In this document: positions 1 to 8,113 of the stretch, in pieces | Position numbering within the stretch: position 1 is the first letter of the stretch | Layout: each line of letters starts with the position of its first letter | Assembly: GCA_001414485.1 (NCBI GenBank) | Contig: LLEY01000363.1 | Coordinates: 1-12,421, forward strand | Origin: Calycina herbarum | Taxonomy: Eukaryota; Ascomycota; Leotiomycetes; Helotiales; Pezizellaceae | Reading direction: 5' to 3' | Length of the DNA stretch: 12,421 bases | The notes under the pieces: model-generated | Told to the model about the DNA's origin: nothing | The model's database searches: none | Seen by the model: the letters and a program-made list of their open reading frames with translations, nothing else | Program-made: the position numbers and the translations under genes

Positions 1-206
1 GGTTCTATATAAGACTAGCACGTCTGCTATTAGATAGGAGCTTTATACTTAACTTTAGTTATTAATCTTATTATCTTATTTAATATCTTTAATATAAGTA
101 ACGAGTTTACTTCTAAGTAAACAACCCAGCGTATCTATACTTCTTACCTATATACCAATCTTCGAGACTTAGTTATCTTTGTTTAGTTCGTTTAAGTTTC
201 GTTATA
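1..206 (+). repeat. LTR-like repeat, left inverted copy (cut by window edge)
   Basis: This stretch is an almost perfect inverted copy of 1792-1998. Read forward it matches the reverse complement of the right copy from its first base to GTTTCGTTATA at 196-206, with a few differences, mostly C/T or A/G, and one indel near 127. Homology stops sharply after 206, where the transposase gene begins. Its far end lies outside the window. CTATATAA at about 5-12 sits where an LTR TATA box could be. I read it as the 3' part of an LTR in plus orientation whose last bases TATA were probably TACA before RIP. The alternative is the long terminal inverted repeat of a DNA transposon. Confidence 0.6.
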
Positions 207-1409
207 CTAAGGGAGAGGGTTAGCACTAGATAGCCGAGGGGGAGTTAGAGTCTATAACCTTACGTTAAGCTTTGAAAGCACTGCTTACGAGTTAAAAGAC
301 ACTAAGCCAGCTCTACGGAATCTAGCTTAATAGTTTAGAACTATTATTATTTCCTTATATACTACTATAAAGGCTAGAAAGAACTCGACCTTTATAATAT
401 AGTTGATATAGGCCTTAATAAACGTCTTAATCTGCCGACTATACACCTGTTTTAATATACTAAAGTACCTAATATTAAGTAGCTAGGTTAGATAGAATAA
501 ATAAGAAGGTAGTCTAAGAGTAATAATATTATATATCTTATAGTACTCTTAGAACTTAGCTGATTTATAACTCTTATACCTATCTAAGACTAGTATTAGA
601 TATAGACTCTTTATATAAGCAGTAGTATATTTATCAAAGTACTTTAACTATTCTAGACCTGTTTTATTATTTATCTAACTATTACTTGTCGGTTTAATAA
701 CCTAGTCGAGTAGGAGGCCGCCGTCGGTATACTAATTAGAGAGATAGTTCTTACTCTAAACTACTAAGAATAGAGGAACACTCTAGCTCTCTCTATTAAT
801 ATAAGTAATTACTATAGCCTATTCCCGATTACCTAGCTAAACTGCCTTACCTCTACTACGCCGATCTATATAGGTAACAACTATTCTAGGATAAATAACA
901 CCTATTATAAACCCGGTTTCGTTAAAGTTATAAAAGTCGTAGTCTAAAACCTTATACTTCGCTCGTATATTTGTAATAAGTTAAAACCACGTACTAATTA
1001 GCTCTAGATCTTTATATAAGGCCTTTTAGAAATCATAAACGCGATTAAAACGTGTCTTAAGGTCTAGTTATCGTTATATAAATCGATATACCTAGCGCTT
1101 ACCGACGCGTCTTCTCCTCCGCGATTTAAGAATAAAATTAGCTATATCTTCTACACTAGCTAGCCGGGGTATAAATCCTCTAGAATCTATATCGAGTATA
1201 TTCTAAATAATCACTTCCTCTTCTAACTTAGTTAACTTATAATAATTAGCTTTAGAATCAGAGTAGTAGGTTCAGCTAGCTATTCTATTAAAAAGAGTCG
1301 TATATAGTACTTTATAGATCTTTACTACAAAGCGTTTACTTAGTTTTTTAGACGATCGAATAGCCTTGATAGCTAGAATGATTCGCTCTTCTTAGGTTTG
1401 AATTTCTAT
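207..1409 (-). pseudogene. Fot1/pogo-type (Tc1/mariner superfamily) transposase, RIP-inactivated
   Basis: A cut-and-paste transposase would bind element ends and catalyse strand transfer in the nucleus. The minus strand reads in one frame for about 400 codons without a frameshift. It starts at ATA (1407-1409, a likely former ATG) followed by EIQT*EERIILAIKAIRSS, the N-terminal CENP-B-like helix-turn-helix typical of Fot1 proteins. LEEEVII and a basic RRRRRVGKR stretch follow. The DDE core is clear: FYNFNETGFIIG (codons 900-935) matches the family motif YNFDETGF with the first Asp changed to Asn (921-923). LVLDRYKS keeps the second Asp (582-584). LLNIRYFSILK has the third Asp changed to Asn (474-476). 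The C-terminal TPPRLSSANPLP runs up to the inverted repeat at 206, so the true C-terminus may be missing. Interruptions are TAG and TAA in place of Gln or Trp codons. Two lost catalytic residues make it certainly dead. Family assignment is by motif, and I am confident of it. Confidence 0.9.
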
Positions 1410-1791
1410 AATAAATAGTTAAGAAAACGCGTATTAAAGTTTTAGAAGTTTATACTAAGGAAAAGTGATCGACTCGGTAATATAATCGACTTACTAATAA
1501 ACCACGTTACTAATAAACTACGTTACTTCTTTTTATATACTAACTAGTAAAGACTTATTTTCTAAACTAGATAGCTAGCTTTATTATAATTAACTTACTT
1601 TATTATTTTTAAAAAGAAAAATCTAAGTAAATAGAAGATATAGTCAGTTACGAGTTAAGCTTGAATTTGCCTACTTTTTTTATAATCCGAGCGTTTTACG
1701 TACTATAATCGTGCCTAGGAGGCTCTATAGAAATATTAGCTAAATAACCACTTATTACCTTATTCTTAATACCTTTAATACTCTAATATAC
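1410..1791. other. Gene-free leader between transposase and right LTR-like repeat
   Basis: No coding sequence is recognisable. It contains two tandem copies of a 16-bp unit (1491-1506 and 1507-1522, TTACTAATAAACYACG). At its right end, read on the minus strand directly after the LTR-like repeat, is GTATATTAGAGTATT (1777-1791). Undoing CA-to-TA changes gives TATCAGAGC, the core of the initiator-Met tRNA primer-binding site used by many copia elements. This suggests the last part is leader of a minus-strand LTR element and the rest is transposase 5' flank. The boundary between the two is not visible. Confidence 0.4.
1780..1791 (-). other. Possible degenerate primer-binding site (tRNA-iMet type)
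   Basis: Immediately next to the putative LTR end, the minus strand reads GTATATTAGAGT. A common copia primer-binding site is TGGTATCAGAGC. The TATTAGAGT part fits TATCAGAGC after two RIP-type changes, but the first bases do not fit well. Suggestive only. Confidence 0.35.
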
Positions 1792-2110
1792 TATAACGAA
1801 ACTTAAGCGAACTAAACAAAGATAACTAAGTCTCGAAGGTTAGTATATAGATAAGAAGTATAGACGCGATAGATTTGTTTACTTAGAAGTGAACTCGTTA
1901 CTTATATTAAAGATGTTAAGTAAGATAATAAGATTAATAACTAAAGTTAAGTACGAAGCTCCTATCTAATAGCAGACGTGCTAGTTCTATATAGAGCCTT
2001 CGTATCCCCTAGCCGCTATAGTCGATCTACCCGACCATGGCCGACATAGTCGACTCGTCGGCTATGTTGCTTACCTTTCCTAGTCACGTGATTACAACCA
2101 ACTTCCAACA
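1792..2110 (-). repeat. LTR-like repeat, right inverted copy (about 319 bp)
   Basis: Positions 1792-1998 are the inverted partner of 1-206. The remainder, 1999-2110, has no partner in the window because the left copy is truncated. On the minus strand the whole unit starts TGTTGGAAGTTGG (2110 downward) and ends GTTTCGTTATA (1792), which fits LTR ends TG...CA after one RIP change. CACGTG lies at 2085-2090 and a TATA-like CTATATAG at 1987-1994, a plausible U3 promoter order for minus-strand transcription. No matching 5-bp duplication flanks it (TATAC before, GTGAG after), so a simple solo LTR is not supported. The 2023-2110 part retains more CA and TG than its surroundings. Confidence 0.55.
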
Positions 2111-2287
2111 GTGAGATCCTAGAATTCCTAAATACTCTTCTATATTATAGATTCTCTCCTATATTACCTTCTATTTCCTAGACGTTATACCTTATTCTAT
2201 TAGAGCGCCGTCTAGACTACTTATTACGTAAAACGTGATTCGTAACATATACCTAGGAATATACGCTTATAAGGCCCTGGGCCAGAG
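2111..2287. other. Spacer or 5' flank of the unknown split gene
   Basis: AT-rich, pyrimidine-rich stretches (TTCTATATTATAGATTCTCT at about 2138-2157, CTTCTATTTCCTAGACG) with no recognisable coding sequence. It could hold the promoter and leader of the following plus-strand coding region, but no motif proves this. Confidence 0.3.
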
Positions 2288-2550
2288 ATATCTAAATCAC
2301 CTCTTAAAGTTAAAAAATCTACTAAAAAAGCTACTAAAAAGGCCCTCTCTTCTACCACCGATATACCACTACTACTACTACTACTAAGGAAGGTTATAAT
2401 CGATATAGGAGCTTTAGTAAGAGCTAGTTTAAAGGCTCTAGAAGCACGCCTTCCTAGTAAGAGCTCTTTAATAGTACTAGGCTCTTATATACTCTTAATT
2501 ACCTCTCTCTCTAAAGCTGCTAAATTATAATAATCGATCGAGAAAGATAA
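2288..2550 (+). pseudogene. Unrecognised coding sequence, 5' exon-like part, split by gypsy element
   Basis: I do not recognise this protein. The frame starts at ATA (2288-2290, probably ATG before RIP) and gives SKSPLKVKKSTKKATKKALS, a Lys/Thr/Ser-rich basic N-terminus. Then comes DIP followed by six CTA Leu codons (2369-2386), very likely former CCA Pro codons, i.e. a proline run. IDIGALVRASLKALEARLPS and LITSLSKAAKL** follow, then SIEK. The frame reaches the gypsy insertion inside GAT-AA|T and resumes in register at 7996 when the element and one GATAA copy are removed. No signal peptide or membrane segment is evident. The two TAA codons at about 2528-2533 fit former CAA. It could be a gag-like protein of another element or a host or multicopy gene. 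Heavy RIP favours a repeated sequence. Confidence 0.6.
2546..2550. repeat. Target-site duplication GATAA, left copy
   Basis: GATAA abuts the 5' LTR and is repeated exactly at 7991-7995 after the 3' LTR. Five bp is the normal duplication length for Ty3/gypsy integrases. The word contains no CA or TG, so RIP could not erode it. Confidence 0.93.
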
Positions 2551-2733
2551 TATAACAGTCCTAGTTATATACGACTGGATCACGTGCCGAGGTTCTACCG
2601 AAGTCTCGCTTAGTATATATAAATAGAGACAGAGCGTACTAACTCTCCTCTTCTCTCTTTAGTTTAGTTTTCTTCGAATATAGGTACTATTCTATAAGTA
2701 TCTCTTTTAGTATATTTATAGAGGGCTGTTATA
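2551..2733 (+). repeat. Gypsy 5' LTR
   Basis: Begins TATAACAG (TGTAACAG in the 3' copy) and ends CTGTTATA, so the ends form the usual short inverted repeat with TG/CA partly erased. It differs from the 3' LTR at 13 of 183 positions by my count, all transitions. Eleven of them look derived in this copy, mostly CA to TA or TG to TA. Confidence 0.95.
2581..2625 (+). promoter_or_regulatory. LTR promoter elements: CACGTG box and TATA box
   Basis: CACGTG (2581-2586) is a perfect palindromic E-box. TATATATAAATA (2614-2625) is a good TATA box about 30 bp downstream, followed by a CT-rich stretch (CTCTCCTCTTCTCTCTTTAG, 2643-2662) typical of fungal initiation regions. The same set is unchanged in the 3' LTR at 7838-7882. 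Function is inferred from position and motif. Confidence 0.6.
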
Positions 2734-2799
2734 CTAAAACTAAACTTACACTCTTACTTAGGAAGGTATACGAATATCCTAAAACTGACGAACGAAAAC
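2734..2799 (+). other. Gypsy leader between 5' LTR and gag
   Basis: The primer-binding site should begin at or near 2734 (CTAAAACTAAACTTACACTC). I cannot match it to a particular tRNA 3' end. The gag frame is open through part of this stretch, so the start codon is uncertain. Confidence 0.4.
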
Positions 2800-3852
2800 A
2801 TATATATTCACCTTATAGTAAATCCCTTTGTATACGGTAACAAGTTACAACGCTCCTCCCTTAGCTAGCTCGATAAGTAATTAGACGAAGAGCCTCTACC
2901 TTTACCTTTACCTTTGCTACCTACTATTAACACCAGCTATTAAAAGACTAAGACCTCTTCCTAAGCTATAGTACTACTACCTTCACCTACTAGTAAGGCT
3001 ACTACTAGCTCTTCTATAGTAGTAAAGTCTAAGTTACCTCCTTCTCTTATAGTCGACGATGCCTTATAATAAATCCTTTAGACGATAACTACTCTTACGA
3101 ATAAGGTCTACTACCTTAAAGTTAATACTAGATCTACCTCTTAAGTAGTAGAAATGTACGTACGCTGTGAATATACCCTTATAGAGCTTAAAGCTGAAAA
3201 GGTTACCTAATCTACTCCTGCTACCTAGTCTTCTAAGAAGACTAGTAAAGTAGAGAATCCACGTACGTTTATAATAGAAGACGACCAGATTATATATAAC
3301 ACCTAGGAGACTGAAATTATAGTAAAGCTATATATTAATACCGACTACTTTAAATCTAAGGAGGTAAAGATAAATCTAGTATATCGCGCTACTACTAGCT
3401 AAGTATATAATTATATTTACTTAAAATATAAGTTCGATGCTAACAACTGATTTACCACTTATAATAAGATGCTAGCTTACCTCTATAACATTATAGTTAG
3501 TCTATACGTTTATAACAAGGCTTATAAGAAGTACTAAGAGCTACGAATAGCTTAAGAGACGTTCTACGAGTTTTAAGCAAAGTTCTAGAAGCTGGTAGAC
3601 AAGTCTAGGGCTCTAAAGTAAGATAGAATTAATAACCTTTTTAATAAGTTAACTATTAACCTCTAACAATCCCTTATAGTTGTTAGACTTTAAGCTAAGA
3701 GTCTATAAGAAGGTAGACTTAAGTAAGCTAGAGAAAGAAGAAGAAGCTAGATCTAAGTTAGGAAACGAATATACCTAAGAGAAGACTCTACCTTAGGTAA
3801 ATATAGGATTAATCTCTCTAAGATTAATCTATAGTTATTAGTTAGTAGAAAA
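2800..3852 (+). pseudogene. Gypsy gag (capsid-like) region, RIP-inactivated
   Basis: Gag would form the cytoplasmic virus-like particle that packages element RNA. A candidate start is ATA at 2800 (former ATG?), but any nearby codon is possible. The early part has a proline/leucine run (PLPLPLLP, about 2899-2925), a Ser/Thr-rich stretch, then IVDDALQQILQTITTL-like heptads if the TAA/TAG codons are read as Gln. The retroelement capsid-like part follows with FYEF*AKF*KLVDKSRALK* and RINNLFNKLTINL (about 3565-3663). No CCHC zinc knuckle is visible before the protease. From about 3700 to 3800 a different frame (first bases 2 modulo 3) reads better, with VDLSKLEKEEEARSKLGNEY, suggesting a frame change between gag and pol or a one-base indel. 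The end given here is only the start of clear protease sequence. Confidence 0.75.
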
Positions 3853-6800
3853 GCGTTTACTTTACCTAGTATAATCATAATTAATAGATATAGTATATAA
3901 ACCACTGCTCTTAGAGACCTAGGAGTAAATATATTCTCTTTTATAGACGCCTAATTTAGCTACGACTTAGCGAAGTTCTATAACCTTAAAATAAAAAGAC
4001 TTCTTATACTTATAAAGATTTACAGATATAACAGAGAGATTAGTAGAGAAGCTACTTACTACCTCCTCTCTAATTACGTATTAGATAGCTATAAATTCTT
4101 TAACATACCCTTTATTCTACTAGACCTAGGATTATACAACGTTATCCTCGGCTAAAAATTCTTTAAATACTTTTATATTAATATTAACGTAACTTATTAA
4201 AAGTTACTCTAGCTAGAGGAACTTAAGCCTTACTTCTCTACTTAGCAGCCTACCTCTCTCTTACGTAAAGCTATTCGTCCTAAGGACTCTACGCTCTTTT
4301 ACTAGAATTAGACAGACGCTTATAACCTTATAATAGAAATAGACGAATTATAGAGATAGAATAGCCGATCTATTCTAGAACTCTATATAATAGAATATCT
4401 AGAATATATACCTATAATCTATAAAAGCAACTACTAGTCTTCTATATAAGTATAATACTAGATTATAAAACAGGAACTCGAGGGATTACCTAAGAAAGTA
4501 CTTACCCTAGTCTATTAACGAAAGCCCTTTCTAAAGTAAGAACCTTCTATAATAATTAACATCTCTACTATATCTACGGTAGGAATATACTACTATTTAC
4601 TTTAGGAAGATAGTAAGATGTTTACTACTAGCTTATACGAGATTAACAGTATTATAGCTAGACGAGAAGAGGATTGTATAGCAATACTAGAGGTTCTAGA
4701 GAAGTACGTAGATTTTATAGACGTATTTTTAAAGGAAGCTTTAGATACTCTACTACCTTACTAATATTATAACTATAAAATATAGCTAGAAGGAACAGAT
4801 ACTCTTAGATATTCCCTACTATATAAGATATTAACTAAAGAGCTACTTACTATAAAGGAATACATCTTAGACAACTTTTATAAGGGATTTATAGAGTATA
4901 GCCAGTCCTCTTTTGCTACTCTAGTACTATTTATTAAGAAGGTAGACGGAAGATTACGCTTTTATATCGACTTCTAGAAGCTTAATAACCTTACTTAAAA
5001 AGACTGCTATCTACTTCCTCTTATCGATAAAACGCTAGCCTATATTAGCTAAGCTTATATCTTTATAAAACTCGATATCTATTAAGCTTTCTATTGTATA
5101 TAAATAGATCCTAATTCTAAAGAACTAACCACTTTCTATACACGTTATAGAACGTATAAGTATAAGGTTCTACTCTTTAGACTTACGAATAGACTATCTA
5201 TATACTAGCGGTATATAAACGACGTACTTTTCGACTATTTAGACGATTTCTACTCTACTTACTTAGACGACATCCTTATCTATTCTTCGAATATATTAGA
5301 GTACGAGGAACATGTATAAAAAGTCCTCTAGTAACTATAAGATACTAGCTTATAAGCAGATATTAAGAAATGCGAATTTAACGTCGAGAAGATAAAATAC
5401 CTTAGCTTTATTATTAGGACTGATAGTATTAAAGTAGATCTAGAAAAAGTTATAATAGTCTAGAATTAGTAAGCACCAGATATAGTAAAAGGCGTCTAGA
5501 GCTTCCTAGGCTTTTATAACTTCTACTAGAGGTTTATATAGAATTATAGAATTATTATAAAACCACTTATATGTCTTATAAAAGACAACGTACCTTTTAA
5601 CTTCGATAAAAGCTGCTAGGACGCTTTTAAGAAGCTGAAAGAATACTTTACAACGGTACTAGTTCTTCGCTACTACTCTCTAGAGCTTTCTACGATAATC
5701 GAGACAGACGCCTTAGACGAGATAATCGCTAGGATACTATAACAATAGTAAGCAGACGGCGAATAGTACCTAGTAGCTTACTTTAGTAAGGTCATGTCCT
5801 TAGCTAAGTATAATTACGAGATTTATAATAAAGAGATACTTATAATCGTACGCTCGCTTATAGAATAGAGACTAGAATTGTAAAGTACGTATAAGAAAGT
5901 TTATATTTATACTAACTATAAAGTACTCGAGTACTTTATAACGATAAAGCAGCTTACTACACGTTAAGCCAGATAGGCTAAAGCTTTAGCCGAATACTAC
6001 TTTATAGTAATATATCGTTCTAGAAAAGAGAATAGAAAGGCGGACGCTTTAACACGAAAAACAGACGAGTTATAGACTTAGAAGGAGCTGAAAGAACAAT
6101 ACTAGACCTATACGCTCTTAATAAAAGAACAAGTCGATATAGAAACACTTAAAGACCTCAGGGTTGAAATAAGCTCTATTACACTAGCTCTAGTCGACGA
6201 CGACTACTTCTAGGAGTCTCTTATACTCTCTAAACGAATCTGTAAAGTAAATAAGGATGCTAAGACACTTTAAGCTTTACGATTATAGGCTAAGAACGAC
6301 GAAGACTCTCTATACGTCTTAGAGGAAGACCTACTGCTTTATCAAAGCTGCTTAATAGTGCTAGATATTAATACTTTATAGACAGACCTAATCCGTGAAG
6401 TATATAACCAAGTACTACTAGCCTACCTTAGACGAGACAAGACCTACTAGATCCTTCGCTTAAGATATATCTAGTAAAATATAAAGTCTAATATTATATA
6501 ATACGTACGTAACTATTACGAATGTCGAAGAGCGGATGTGCTAAGAGATAAGACCCCTAGTTATCTACACCCACTTCTAGTCCTATTACATATATAGTAA
6601 CACGTAGTAATAGACTTTAAATCCTTCCTAGCTAACAAGCACGGCTTTAACAACGTATTCGTAGTTATCGACCGATTATTTAAACAATCTATCTCTATTC
6701 TATACTAAAAGAAAGTAATAGCTAAGCAGATAGCTAGGCTATACTTATAGTATATATTACGATATTACGGAATCCTAGAGAGTATTATCTCTAACAGAGG

Positions 6801-7812
6801 CCCTTAGTTTATCTCTGCCTTCTAGTGAGAATTTACGCGAATCCTCGGCGTCCGGCTTCGACTTTCGACTATAAATCACGCTTAGATAGACGGACAAACC
6901 GAAATTATAAACTAGTACCTAGATCAGCGCTTACAGCTATATATAAATTACTACTAGAATAATTAGTCAGAGCTACTTCTAATAATAGACTACGCTTAGC
7001 TTATACTGCCTTATAGTACTATTAGAATGTCTCTATTCGAATTATAAAAGAGCTACTTACTAAGAACGTCTTTTGACTAGTATACGCCTAAACCCTCGAC
7101 TATATAAGAGAGGCTATTATAAGAAGAAGCTACAACAGTTACAAAGACTCTTTAAGAAGTACTAGACGTCGGCTAAGCAAATATAGTAAAAGCTTAAGAA
7201 AAGAAAGAATAGGACGTGAATAGACATAGACAAGAAGTAGACTTTAGAGTCGGCGATATGGTTTTTATTACTATAAAGGACTAGAATATATAAAGACCTA
7301 GCTAGAAGTTAGACTACTAGATAGCTAGACCTTTTAAGATCCTTAAGGAAGTTAGCTCTGCTTTTAGACTCCGGTTACTATCCTCTATTAGAGTCTATTC
7401 TATCTTCGTACTAGAGAAGTTATACAAAGCTTTAGACGATCCTCTACCTAGATAAGTAAGTACGCCACCTCCACCGATTATCGTCGATAAAGAAGAAGAA
7501 TAGGAGGTTAAGGAAGTACTTATAAGTAAGACGCGATAGAAGTCTCTTTACTACTGATTAAAGTAGAAGGGCTATAACGAGGACCTTAACTAGCACCTAG
7601 CTTACTACGTAGCCTACTCGCTATATATATTAAAGGAATTCTATTTAGCGAATCTAATAGCTGACGGGCCTCTAAAGGCTCTTCCTTTATAGCTAGAGGC
7701 GTACGAGGTAGGAAGAGACAATTATAGCGAATTAGAGAGTAACGACCCTATAGCTACGGAAGACAAAGCGGCTTAGTTAGAGGGGGCCCGGTTAAAGGAG
7801 GGGGTGGTGTAA
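3853..7812 (+). pseudogene. Gypsy pol: protease, RT, RNase H, integrase, chromodomain; RIP-inactivated
   Basis: The polyprotein would process Gag-Pol, copy element RNA and integrate the cDNA. Protease: AFTLPSIIIINRYSI, then LRDLGVNIFSFIDA, where DLG stands for the catalytic D-S/T-G. Reverse transcriptase: RFYIDF*KLNNLT (about 4957-4995) and the intact catalytic YLDDILIYS at 5260 onward. RNase H: IETDALDEIIA (about 5695) and TNYKVLEYF (about 5910). Integrase: three of the four HHCC zinc ligands now read as Tyr, with only ECRR keeping its Cys. The DDE core has Asp at 6613, Asn instead of Asp at 6793 (SNRGP*F) and Glu at 6901. C-terminal chromodomain: *EVKEVLISKTR*KSLYY (7501-7554) and KGYNEDLN (7567 onward), with former Trp and Arg codons now TAG and TGA. 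The frame closes at TAA 7810-7812, just inside the 3' LTR. The gene is dead. Confidence 0.93.
7794..7807 (+). other. Gypsy polypurine tract
   Basis: AAAGGAGGGGGTGG lies directly before the 3' LTR TGTAACAG, where plus-strand DNA synthesis would be primed. It also encodes the last residues of the pol frame. Confidence 0.85.
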
Positions 7813-7990
7813 CAGTCCCAGTCATATACGACTAGATCACGTGCCGAGGTTCTACCGAAGTCTCGCTTAGTATATATAAATAGAGACAGAGCGTACCAAC
7901 TCTCCTCTTCTCTCTTTAGTTTAGTTTTCTTCGAATACAAGTACTATTCTACAAGCATCTCTTTTAGTACATTTGTAGAGGGCCGTCATA
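7808..7990 (+). repeat. Gypsy 3' LTR
   Basis: 183 bp, beginning TGTAACAGTCC and ending GGCCGTCATA. It keeps the original TG start that the 5' copy lost. It also keeps CACGTG at 7838-7843 and the TATA box at 7871-7882. This copy carries only about two derived changes relative to its partner. Confidence 0.95.
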
Positions 7991-7995
7991 GATAA
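7991..7995. repeat. Target-site duplication GATAA, right copy
   Basis: Identical to 2546-2550 and directly abuts the end of the 3' LTR. Removing the element plus one copy restores the reading frame of the interrupted gene. Confidence 0.93.
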
Positions 7996-8077
7996 TACGA
8001 TATATATAGAGGAGGAAAGAGCCGATGCTGAAAGAGAGAAGGAATACTAGATAAGAGAAAGGAGGGGGAGAGAGGCG

Positions 8078-8113
8078 GCGAGGGCGAGGGCGAGGGCGAG
8101 GGCGAGAGCGAGA
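8078..8113 (+). repeat. GCGAGG hexamer repeat coding (Arg-Ala)n
   Basis: Six tandem 6-bp units, GCGAGG four times and GCGAGA twice. It lies in frame within the unknown protein. The unit contains neither CA nor TG, so it is immune to RIP and stands out as a GC-rich island. Confidence 0.9.

Larger units (their letters stand above)
2551..7990 (+). mobile_element. Ty3/gypsy chromovirus-type LTR retrotransposon, complete but RIP-inactivated
   Basis: A 5.44-kb element with 183-bp LTRs at both ends, flanked by the 5-bp duplication GATAA, with a polypurine tract before the 3' LTR. The internal order is gag, protease, reverse transcriptase, RNase H, integrase, chromodomain, which is the Ty3/gypsy order; the chromodomain places it with the chromoviruses. 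Pol stays in one frame (codon first bases at positions 1 modulo 3) from about 3853 to the stop at 7810-7812, showing very little indel damage. Dozens of in-frame TAG/TAA codons and a TGA at 7555 abolish expression. It is inserted into the unknown coding sequence at 2288-9799. Confidence 0.95.

Noticed and set aside
1..1998. A complete Fot1 transposon with ~200-bp terminal inverted repeats
   Set aside because: Not excluded but disfavoured: the repeat reaches the window edge, the right unit extends to 2110 with LTR-type ends, and a primer-site-like motif adjoins it.
1792..2110. 5' LTR of the element encoding the unknown gene at 2288
   Set aside because: No second copy is found downstream of 9799, and promoter motifs in the repeat point to minus-strand transcription. 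Its plus-strand ends also fit TG...CA, so this remains only a possibility.
2366..2386. CTA trinucleotide microsatellite
   Set aside because: In frame it follows CCA and most likely represents a proline (CCA) run converted to CTA by RIP, so it is coding rather than a separate feature.
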